A stretch of DNA of 64,000 nucleotides. Source: JACCTU01 sp963798985 (GTDB lineage Bacteria; Actinomycetota; Thermoleophilia; Gaiellales; Gaiellaceae). The stretch is from NCBI GenBank assembly GCA_963798985.1, contig CAWCVL010000007.1:124001-188000 (forward strand). Reading direction: 5' to 3'. Below, piece after piece: positions 38,731-46,200 of this stretch. The number at the start of each line of letters is the position of its first letter. Within the stretch, counting starts at the first letter, position 1. The position numbers were made by a program, and so were the translations under genes. Under the pieces are notes generated by a model that saw nothing but the letters and a program-made list of their open reading frames with translations, searched no databases and had not been told where the DNA came from.

Positions 38731-39851
38731 ATGCGCTCTCTCCTGTCAATGCTCGGCCGATGATCAGCTTCTGCACCTGGCTGGTGCCTTCGTACAGGGT
38801 AGTGACCCGGGCGTCCCTCAGGTACTTGCCGACCGGGTACTCGTCGACGTAGCCGTAACCGCCGTGCACTTGGACGGCGGCGTTCGCAGCCCGCACGGAG
38901 ACTTCGCTCGCGTAGTACTTCGCCACCGACGACTCGAGCGTGTGGCGCTCGCCGGCGTCGGCGAGCGTCGCCGCGCGCCAGGTGAGGAGCCGCGCCGCTT
39001 CCAGCTCGACCCCGATGTCCGCGATCAGCTCCTGCACGAGTTGGAACCGCGCGATCGGCTGACCGAACTGCGTTCGCTCCTTCGCGTAGGCGACCGAGGC
39101 GTCGAGGCAGCCGCGCGCGATCCCGACGCAGCCGGCCGCCAGCGAGATCCGGCCGTTGTCGAGCGCCGACATCGCGACCTTGAAACCTTCCCCTTCCGCA
39201 CCGAGGCGGGCGGAGTCGGGCACGCGCACGCGCTCGAGGAAGAGCTCTCCCGTGTCCTGCGCGCGCAGGCCGAGCTTGCCCTTGATCGGCCGCGCTTCGA
39301 AGCCCTCGGCGTCGGTCGGGACGAGGAAGCACGTGATCCCGCGCGCGCCCTCGCCGCCGGTGCGCGCGAACACAAGCGCGAGCTTCGCCCACGTGCCGAG
39401 CGTGATGAAGATCTTCGAGCCGCTGATCAGCCAGTCGTCGCCGTCGCGCTCCGCACGAGTCGCGAGCGACGCCGGGTCCGAGCCAGAGCCGGGCTCGGTC
39501 AGCGCGTAGCAGCCGAGCGCCTCGCCGGAGCCGAGCTTCGGGATCCACTCCTCGCGCTGCTGCATCGGTGCCCCACTGCTTGATCGTCTTGCCGACGAGC
39601 CCGACCGTGACCGACACGATCCCGCGCACGGACGAGTCCGCGACGCCGAGCTCCTCCATCACCAAACAGTAGGAAAGCGTGTCGAGCTCCCAACCGGCCA
39701 GGAAGCCGATCTCGGCGAGCTTGTCGACGAGCTCGCGGTCGAGCTCCTCCTCGCGATCCCAGTCGCGCGCGTGCGGCGTGACCTCACGGTCGCAGAACGC
39801 GCGCGCGGTCTCGCGGACGAGCTCTTGCTCCGGGGTCAGCGTGAAGTCCAT
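38723..39851 (-). CDS. Acyl-CoA dehydrogenase (one frameshift)
   Basis: This ACAD of about 376 aa has the N-terminus MDFTLTPEQELVRETARAFC, the FAD motif CYALTEPGSGSDPASLATRA and the C-terminal VQVHGGYGYVDEYPVGKYLR followed by TLYEGTSQVQKLIIGRAL, including the catalytic Glu position. A one-base indel near 39567 breaks the frame before MQQREEWIPKLGSGE. It is first of a three-gene minus operon with thiolase and hydrolase. Confidence 0.88.
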
Positions 39852-39857
39852 AGAAGA

Positions 39858-39887
39858 AACGGGGGCCGGTGCGTGCCGGCCCCCGTT
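39858..39887 (-). terminator. Intrinsic terminator of the Liv ABC operon
   Basis: A 12-bp stem (AACGGGGGCCGG and its complement at 39876-39887) with a 6-nt loop lies 12 bp after the minus-strand binding-protein stop. On the minus strand it is followed by TCTTCT. It separates this operon from the dehydrogenase gene. Confidence 0.87.
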
Positions 39888-39899
39888 GTTCGCTGCGGT

Positions 39900-41156
39900 C
39901 TAGCGACCCTTGATCAGCGGGCCGAACTCCGACCAGGTGCCGTTGTTGTAACGGATGAGCTTCATCTGCGAGATCGGGAAACGATCCTGCGGCCCGGTCT
40001 TCACCCTGACGCCCTTGAGCAGGAACGGGTTGACCCAGTTCATCTTCGCCGTCGCGGCCATCAGCGACGCCCGTGTCGGGTTCTTGCCCGCCAGGTAGAG
40101 CAGGCGGATGACGTCGGACGCCTTCGCGACACCGTAGTAGTGGAACGTGTTGTTCGCGTCAGCGCCTCCGCTGAAGCGGGCCATGATGTCGCGGTAGCGC
40201 TTCACCGCGGAGTCGTTCCTGTAGGTCGGGTTCGTCGGGTTCTTCGTGTACGAGGAGCTGACCGAGCCGTTCACGAAGTCGGCGCCCGCACTCCGGGCGG
40301 CGGCCTGCATGACGGAGTCGGTGTTCGCCACCGAGTTGATCACGATCGTGTCCGGCTTCCACGCGAGCGCCTTCGCGGTCGCGATTGCGCGCACGGTGGG
40401 AGTCGGGGTCGTGAGCAGCACCCACGTGTCGGCGCCGGATGCCTTCTGGCGTGCGATCTGCGAGGCGTAGCTCGTGTCGGTGATCTCGTAGCCGAGCTCA
40501 GAGACGATGAGCGTCCGCTTCGCCGCGAGCCCGATCTTCAGGCCCTTGAGGTAGTCCTTCCCGTAGTCGTCGTTCTGGAAGAACACGGCGATCTTCGCGT
40601 TCGGTGCGTTCCGGACGATCCAGCGCCCGTACGCGATCCCCTCGGCGATGTAGTCGGGCTGCCACCCGCTCGTCCAGGGGTACTGCTTGTACTGGAGACC
40701 CCAGTAGCTCGCACCCGTCGACACGAGGATGTGCGGGATCTTCCGCTGGTTCAGGATCGGCCGAATCGGGATGTTCGGCTCCGTCCCGAGCGTGCCGACG
40801 ATCGCGAACACCTTGTCCTGCAGGATCAGCTGGTTCGTCAGCTGCACCGTGTTCGCGGGGTTGTAGGCATCGTCGTAGTACTTCCAGACGATCCTGCGGC
40901 CGTAGACGCCGCGTTTGCCGTCGGCACCCTTCCGCTGGTTCGCCCAGTTGAAGTACGCGGCCATGCCCTTCGGGATGGGTGCGTACAGCGAAGCGCCCCC
41001 GGTCAACGGGAACGTGCCGCCGATCGTGATCGTGGTCTTGGTGATGCCTGGTACCGCAGCCGCCGACTCCGACGCGCGTGTGGCGCCGAGAGCGGACTGA
41101 AGGCTGATCGCGGCGACGAGGCCGAGCATCGCCAGTAGGAACAGCGCTTTTTTCAT
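39900..41156 (-). CDS. Branched-chain amino acid-type ABC substrate-binding protein
   Basis: This 418-aa periplasmic binding protein (Leu/Ile/Val-type, peripla_BP_6) has a signal peptide KKALFLLAMLGLVAAISLQSALGA without an obvious lipobox Cys. Its ligand domain reads ITIGGTFPLTGGASLYAPIP, DKVFAIVGTLGTEPN and AVFFQNDDYGKDYLKGLKIG. It is the last gene in the operon and overlaps the permease as ATGA. Proximity to acyl-CoA genes hints at an organic acid or aromatic ligand rather than an amino acid. Confidence 0.9.
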   Translation of the reverse strand: MKKALFLLAMLGLVAAISLQSALGATRASESAAAVPGITKTTITIGGTFPLTGGASLYAPIPKGMAAYFNWANQRKGADGKRGVYGRRIVWKYYDDAYNPANTVQLTNQLILQDKVFAIVGTLGTEPNIPIRPILNQRKIPHILVSTGASYWGLQYKQYPWTSGWQPDYIAEGIAYGRWIVRNAPNAKIAVFFQNDDYGKDYLKGLKIGLAAKRTLIVSELGYEITDTSYASQIARQKASGADTWVLLTTPTPTVRAIATAKALAWKPDTIVINSVANTDSVMQAAARSAGADFVNGSVSSSYTKNPTNPTYRNDSAVKRYRDIMARFSGGADANNTFHYYGVAKASDVIRLLYLAGKNPTRASLMAATAKMNWVNPFLLKGVRVKTGPQDRFPISQMKLIRYNNGTWSEFGPLIKGR

Positions 41157-42253
41157 GTCTCCTCTCTCCTTGCCGGCACGGCCGGCATCGGGCTTGGCAC
41201 ATTCTCGCGCTTTGCGAGGGCCGATGTGAAGGGTTGGGTCAAACGCCGGAGCAATCCGGCCACGCCGCCGGGCATGAGCACCATGATCAGGATCAGGATC
41301 ACGCCGAAAACGACGGTCGGGGACTGCTTCGCGAGGTCGAACGGGAGCAGCGGCGGGTCCTGGGCGTAGATCGGCAGGAACTCCAGGAGCAGCGCGCCGA
41401 AGATGACTCCGGACAGCGCGCCCAGCCCGCCGACGACGACGCTGGCCAGCAGCAGGATCGAGAGGCTGAGGGGGAACGTGTCCGGGTTCACGTACGAGAC
41501 CTCGATGGCCAGCAACGCCCCCGCCACACCGGCGAAGGCGGACGAGACACCGAACGCCATCGTTTTGTACGTCGCAGGGCTCACGCCGGATGCCGTCGCG
41601 GCGATCTCGCCGTCCCGGATCGCGCGCCAGGCTCGGCCGGTCCGTCCGCGGACGAGCATCCAGGCCAGGAGGAAGCAGATCCCCGCTGTCACCCAGGCCT
41701 CGTAATAGAGCCAGTGACGCACCGAGATGTCCCACCCGAAGGGGGTCGTCGGGAGGTTCAGCACGACCCCGCCGCCGCCGCCGGTCAGGTCTTCGAGCCG
41801 GTGCCACTTCGCGAGCTGCGGGAGCGAGACGGCGACGGCGAACGTCGCGAGAGCCAGCGAGACGCCGGCGAGCCGGAGCGCCGGGATCCCGAACAGGACG
41901 CCCACGATCCCGGTGATCAGACCCGCGATCGGGATCGTGAAGACCGGGCGCATCCCGTCGCCGATCGGCAGCCAGTCCGGCGGCTCGAACAGCAGCGCCT
42001 CGAGCCCCGGCCTGCCGAGCGACAGCACGGCGCCGACGTAGGCGCCGATCATCATGAACGCGCCGTGCCCGAGCGAGATCTGGCCGTTGTACCCGGTCAG
42101 GATGTTCAGCCCGAGCAGGGCAATGAAGTAGATCGCCACGAACGTGAACTGCGAGAGGCGAAACTCGCCCATGAAGCGCGGCAGCACGATGATCACGAGC
42201 GCAGCCGCCGCGAAGACCGCGACCTTGAGGAGCGGGAGCAGGTAGCGGTTCAC
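41153..42253 (-). CDS. livM: LivM-type ABC permease
   Basis: This 366-aa inner-membrane permease has about nine hydrophobic helices. Family motifs are LLGLNILTGYNGQISLGHGA, FGIPALRLAGVSLALATFA and RAIRDGEIAATASGVSPATY. The C-terminal tail after LLRRLTQPF is hydrophilic. It is translated from a GTG that overlaps the LivH stop as GTGA. Confidence 0.92.
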   Translation of the reverse strand: MNRYLLPLLKVAVFAAAALVIIVLPRFMGEFRLSQFTFVAIYFIALLGLNILTGYNGQISLGHGAFMMIGAYVGAVLSLGRPGLEALLFEPPDWLPIGDGMRPVFTIPIAGLITGIVGVLFGIPALRLAGVSLALATFAVAVSLPQLAKWHRLEDLTGGGGGVVLNLPTTPFGWDISVRHWLYYEAWVTAGICFLLAWMLVRGRTGRAWRAIRDGEIAATASGVSPATYKTMAFGVSSAFAGVAGALLAIEVSYVNPDTFPLSLSILLLASVVVGGLGALSGVIFGALLLEFLPIYAQDPPLLPFDLAKQSPTVVFGVILILIMVLMPGGVAGLLRRLTQPFTSALAKRENVPSPMPAVPARREET

Positions 42254-43125
42254 ACGCGCCTCACGGCGAGGTGGCCGAACAGCCCTTGCGGCCGGATGAT
42301 CAGGACGAGCAGCAGGATCGCGAGCGCCGTGGGCAGGCGGAGCTCGGCGGGGACGACGTAGGCGCCGAGCACGTTCACGATCACTCCGAGGAGCAGCCCG
42401 CCGACGACCGCGCCGATCGGGCTGTCGATCCCACCGAGCACCGCCGCCGCGAACGCGTAGATGAGGATGATCAGCATCATGCTGGGGTCGAGGAACACGG
42501 TCGGCGCGGCCATCATCCCGGCGACGGCGCCGAGCACCGCCGCCAGGCCCCAGCCGATCGCGAGCATCCAACCCACACGCACGCCGAGCAGGCGGCTGGC
42601 GCTGGGGTTGACCGCCGAGGCACGCATTGCCAGCCCGATCGTGGTGAAGCGGAAGAACGTCCAGAGCACGAGCACGGTGAGGAGGCAAACCCCGAGCGTG
42701 CCGAGGTCCTGCACCGACATCGTGACGCCGCCGATGTCGAACGTGCGGTTCGGGAACGGGCTGTCGAACACCTTGGTCTCGCCGCCCCAGATCCAGCCGA
42801 CGAGCCCGTTGATCGCGATCAGGAGCCCGATCGTCACGATCACGATCACGATCTCCGGACGGTGCTCGACGGGGCGGATCGCGATCCGCTCGACTGCGAC
42901 CCCACCGAGGAACGCGAGCGCGAGCGTCAGCACGAACGCCGGCCAGTACGAGAGGCCGTTGTTCATCAGCGACCACGCCACATACGTCGTGAAGGTCGCC
43001 ATCTCGCCCTGCGAGAAGTTGACGACGTCCGTTGCGCGGTAGATCAGGACGAGCGCGAGCGCGAGGCTCGCGTAGATCGCGCCCGACGCGAGGCCGCTCA
43101 CGACTTGTTGCAGGAACTCGGCCAC
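42250..43125 (-). CDS. livH: LivH-type ABC permease
   Basis: This 291-aa permease starts MAEFLQQVVSGLASGAIYAS and has YRATDVVNFSQGEMATFTTY, RPVEHRPEIVIVIVTIGLLI and AAVLGGIDSPIGAVVGGLLL, all LivH hallmarks, with about eight membrane helices. The GTG start overlaps the ATPase stop by one base. Confidence 0.93.
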   Translation of the reverse strand: MAEFLQQVVSGLASGAIYASLALALVLIYRATDVVNFSQGEMATFTTYVAWSLMNNGLSYWPAFVLTLALAFLGGVAVERIAIRPVEHRPEIVIVIVTIGLLIAINGLVGWIWGGETKVFDSPFPNRTFDIGGVTMSVQDLGTLGVCLLTVLVLWTFFRFTTIGLAMRASAVNPSASRLLGVRVGWMLAIGWGLAAVLGAVAGMMAAPTVFLDPSMMLIILIYAFAAAVLGGIDSPIGAVVGGLLLGVIVNVLGAYVVPAELRLPTALAILLLVLIIRPQGLFGHLAVRRV

Positions 43126-43835
43126 TAGTACCCCAGGTAGCTCCTGCGGACGCCCTCGTGGCGGCGGAGCTCCTCGCTCGTGCCCGAGACCGCGACCTTG
43201 CCGACTTCGAGCACGTACGCGCGCGCGGAGGCGTCGAGCGCGACGTTCGCGTTCTGCTCGACGACGAGCACGCTCAGCCCTTCCTCGGTGTTCAGGTGCT
43301 TGACGATCCCGAAGAGTTCCCTGACGACCGTCGGTGCGAGCCCGAGCGACGGCTCGTCGAGCATCAACAGCCGCGGGCGAGCGACGAGCGCGCGGGCGAG
43401 CGACAGCATCTGCTGCTCGCCGCCGCTCAGGGTCCCGGCCTGCTGGTTCTTACGACCCTCGAGCCATGGGAAGTAGCCGAGCACGCGCGGTGCCTCCTGC
43501 TTGAACGTCTTGCGCTCGCCGCGCACGTACGCGCCCATGCGCAGGTTGTCCCAGACGGTCAGCTCTGCGAAGAGCCCGCGACCTTCCGGCACGTGCGCGA
43601 CGCCGAGCCGCGCGACCGACTCCGGCGAGTGCTTGGCGATCGACCGGCCGTCGAAGGTGACGTCTCCGCTCTTGCGGACCGCCCCCGAGATCGCCCGCAG
43701 CGTGGTCGTCTTCCCCGCGCCGTTCGCGCCGAGGAGCGACACGACCTCGCCCTGTTCAACTGCGAGCGAGACTCCGTGCAGGGCGCGGACCGCGCCGTAG
43801 CGCGCCTCGACGTCCCGGAGCTCAAGCAGCGGCAT
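43125..43835 (-). CDS. livF: LivF-type ABC ATPase
   Basis: This 236-aa ATPase has Walker A SLLGANGAGKTTTLRAI, the Liv-specific HVPEGRGLFAELTVWDNLRM, signature LSGGEQQMLSLARAL and Walker B RLLMLDEPSLGLAP. It powers the importer together with LivG. It overlaps the LivG gene by 14 bp. Confidence 0.93.
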   Translation of the reverse strand: MPLLELRDVEARYGAVRALHGVSLAVEQGEVVSLLGANGAGKTTTLRAISGAVRKSGDVTFDGRSIAKHSPESVARLGVAHVPEGRGLFAELTVWDNLRMGAYVRGERKTFKQEAPRVLGYFPWLEGRKNQQAGTLSGGEQQMLSLARALVARPRLLMLDEPSLGLAPTVVRELFGIVKHLNTEEGLSVLVVEQNANVALDASARAYVLEVGKVAVSGTSEELRRHEGVRRSYLGY

Positions 43836-44559
43836 CGTCGGCTCCCAGGTACGCCTCGACGACCGCGGGGTTCGCGCGCACCTCGGCCGGGGCGCCCTCG
43901 GCGATCTTCTGGCCGAAGTTCAGCACGTGGACTCGGTCGGAGATCGACATGACCAGGTTCACGTGATGCTCGACGAGCAGGATCGTCAGGTCGTAGTCGG
44001 ACTTGACCCGGCGGATGAGCGAGCCGAGCTCCTCGACCTCCTCGTGGTTCAGGCCGCCCGCCGGCTCGTCGAGGAGCAGGAGCCGTGGTCGCGACACGAG
44101 CGCGCGCGCGAGCTCGATTCGCTTCAGCGTGCCGAACGGCAGCCCGGACGCCGGCCTCGGGGCAAGCGCCGAGAGCCCGAGGTACGAGAGCACCTCGTCG
44201 GCGTCGCGACGTGCGGCCCGCTCCGAGAAGGCCCGCCTTTGCGAATGGGTTCCGACGAGCACGTTCTCGAGCACGGTCATCAGCGGGAAGAGGACGACGT
44301 TCTGGAACGTGCGCGCAACCCCCAGCCCGACGACTTTGTGCGGCCGTGTGTGCAGCAGATCCTTGCCGTCGAAGACGACGCGGCCCGAGTCCGGCTTGTA
44401 GAGCCGGGTGATCACATTGAAGGCGGTCGTCTTGCCGGCGCCGTTCGGGCCGATCAGCCCGGCGATCTGGCCCGGGTCGACCGCGAGCGACACGTCGTCG
44501 AGGGCCACGAGGCCGCCGAAGGTCCGGGTGACGTGCTCGACGGAGAGAAGGGGCGCCAC
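43822..44559 (-). CDS. livG: LivG-type ABC ATPase
   Basis: This 245-aa ATPase has Walker A LIGPNGAGKTTAFNVI, GLGVARTFQNVVLFPLMTVL and Walker B RLLLLDEPAGGLNHEE. The signature motif is FGTLKRIELARAL rather than LSGGQ, a known LivG variant. It is the first gene of the five-gene ABC operon; the start is GTG at 44557-44559. Confidence 0.92.
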   Translation of the reverse strand: MAPLLSVEHVTRTFGGLVALDDVSLAVDPGQIAGLIGPNGAGKTTAFNVITRLYKPDSGRVVFDGKDLLHTRPHKVVGLGVARTFQNVVLFPLMTVLENVLVGTHSQRRAFSERAARRDADEVLSYLGLSALAPRPASGLPFGTLKRIELARALVSRPRLLLLDEPAGGLNHEEVEELGSLIRRVKSDYDLTILLVEHHVNLVMSISDRVHVLNFGQKIAEGAPAEVRANPAVVEAYLGADDAAA

Positions 44560-44608
44560 GGGGAGGCACGATCCTAAGCCGAAACCGGTGCTGCCTCCAA
44601 GGATGGGA

Positions 44609-44920
44609 TCAGCGTCGCGGCGGCTCCATCAGCTTCAGGAGCCGTTCGGCGAGCTCTCCGAGGCTCCCCGGCCGATCCAGGCTCGAGACCATCACCAGCT
44701 CCTCGCCGAGCTGCAGCGCGAGCTCACGGTGCGACTTCAAGCGCACGATGTCGACGTTCGTGACGTCCTCGTAGCGAAGCGTCCGTACCTGCTCACGGCC
44801 CTCGGGGCCCCCACCGGCGAGTCTCAGCCCTTCCGGCAACAGCCGGGCGTGGCCGACGAACCGGAGGTCGGTGTCGCGCCAGGAAACCGCGTAGCTGGTG
44901 GTGTCGGTCATCACGTCCAT
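44609..44920 (-). CDS. Small hypothetical protein
   Basis: This 103-aa protein has alternating strands (YAVSWRDTDLRFVGHARLLP, VRTLRYEDVTNVDIVRLKSH) and a final helix GELAERLLKLMEPPRR, reminiscent of a PH-like fold. No firm family assignment. It lies between the ABC operon and the alcohol dehydrogenase, after a hairpin terminator. Confidence 0.6.
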   Translation of the reverse strand: MDVMTDTTSYAVSWRDTDLRFVGHARLLPEGLRLAGGGPEGREQVRTLRYEDVTNVDIVRLKSHRELALQLGEELVMVSSLDRPGSLGELAERLLKLMEPPRR

Positions 44921-44938
44921 CTCGTTTGAAGAGGTTGA

Positions 44939-44969
44939 CGGGCGGGCGCCGCGACTCGACGCCCGCCCG
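44939..44969 (-). terminator. GC-rich hairpin after the alcohol dehydrogenase gene
   Basis: CGGGCGGGCG pairs with CGCCCGCCCG (44960-44969) across an 11-nt loop. It lies 7 bp beyond the minus-strand stop at 44977. There is no T-tract, so it may be a weak terminator or an RNA-stability hairpin. Confidence 0.6.
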
Positions 44970-44976
44970 ACGTCCG

Positions 44977-46068
44977 CTAGGTGGCGAGCGCCAGGGCCTC
45001 GTGCTGCTCGGCGTTCAGCGGCGCTTTCTCACCGACGAGGACGACCTTGAGGGCGTTCGTCTCGGCAGCGGCGCCGAACACGTCGTATGCCTCGATCGCC
45101 TCGTCCAGCTTGAACCGGTGCGTCGTGAACGGCGTTCCGTCGAGCCGTCCCTGTGCGATCAGCTTGAGCAGCGTCGGCGTCGTGAACGTGTCGACGAGCC
45201 CTGTCGTGATCGTGACGCCCTTGATCCAGAGCTTCTCGAGGTGCAGCGTCACCGGGCTGCCGTGCACGCCGACGTTCGCGACGGTGCCGCCGGAGCTCAC
45301 GATCTCGGAGCAGAGCTCGAACGTCGCCGGAACGCCGACCGCCTCGATCGCAACGTCTGCGCCGCGACCCTCGGTCAGCTCCATGATCCTGGCAACGGCG
45401 TCTTCGTTGCCGTTGTTGATCGTCACGTCTGCGCCGAACTCCTTCGCCAGCTCGAGCCGCGCGTCGGCGACGTCGAGCACGACGATGGTGGCGGGCGTGT
45501 ACAGCTTCGCGGTCAACACGGCGGCGAGCCCGATCGGGCCGGCCCCGACGATGGCGACGACGTCGCCCGGCTTGACTTTTCCGTTCAAGATTCCGACTTC
45601 GTACGCCGTCGGGAGGATGTCGGCCAGGAACAGGACCTGCTCGTCGGTGAGCCCCTCCGGGATCTTGTACGCGGAGGTGTCGACGAACGGAATGCGCGCG
45701 TACTCGGCCTGCACGCCGTCGATCAGGTGGCCGAGGATCCAGCCTCCGCCGCCCGTGCACAGGCCGTAGCGACCCTGCTTGCACGACGGACAGCGACCGC
45801 AGGACGTGATGCACGAGATCAGGATGCGGTCTCCGACCTCGAAGCCGGTGACGGCGCTGCCGAGCTCCGAGATCGTCCCGACGGCCTCGTGGCCGAGGAT
45901 CGTTCCGGGGATGACCGCCGGCACGTCGCCCTTGAGGATGTGAAGGTCGGTTCCGCAGATCGTCGTCGTGTCGATTCGGACGATCGCGTCTGTTGGCGCC
46001 TGGAGCGTCGGCTCCGGCACGGCGTCCCAGGACTTCTGCTTGGGACCGTGGTACACGAGCGCTTGCAT
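44977..46068 (-). CDS. Zinc-dependent alcohol dehydrogenase
   Basis: This 363-aa MDR enzyme has the catalytic zinc site TTICGTDLHILKGD and GHEAVGTISE, structural zinc loop CGRCPSCKQGRYGLC and the NAD motif VAIVGAGPIGLAAVLTAKLY. It resembles secondary-alcohol dehydrogenases. Its upstream region carries the bipartite motif CCATCGG-N19-TGCGG, shared with two other genes of this island. A fermentative or redox-balancing role under low oxygen is inferred. Confidence 0.87.
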   Translation of the reverse strand: MQALVYHGPKQKSWDAVPEPTLQAPTDAIVRIDTTTICGTDLHILKGDVPAVIPGTILGHEAVGTISELGSAVTGFEVGDRILISCITSCGRCPSCKQGRYGLCTGGGGWILGHLIDGVQAEYARIPFVDTSAYKIPEGLTDEQVLFLADILPTAYEVGILNGKVKPGDVVAIVGAGPIGLAAVLTAKLYTPATIVVLDVADARLELAKEFGADVTINNGNEDAVARIMELTEGRGADVAIEAVGVPATFELCSEIVSSGGTVANVGVHGSPVTLHLEKLWIKGVTITTGLVDTFTTPTLLKLIAQGRLDGTPFTTHRFKLDEAIEAYDVFGAAAETNALKVVLVGEKAPLNAEQHEALALAT

Positions 46069-46124
46069 GAGCGCCTCCCTCTTTTCGATGTCTGTTCACA
46101 GTCTCGGCCCGTGTGCGCCGCGCG

Positions 46125-46165
46125 CCATCGGCGGCGCCGCTGACGCTCGGTGCGGCTTTCTACGG
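46125..46165 (-). promoter_or_regulatory. Bipartite upstream motif, copy W
   Basis: On the plus strand CCATCGG (46125-46131), a 19-bp gap, TGCGG (46151-46155), then TACGG (46161-46165). The element lies 57-97 bp upstream of the minus-strand alcohol dehydrogenase start. The same pattern occurs at two other genes. The gap length resembles -10/-35 spacing when read on the minus strand. Confidence 0.5.
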
Positions 46166-46200
46166 CTGCGGGCGGGCCGGCGGCAGGCCAAGATCCCGAG

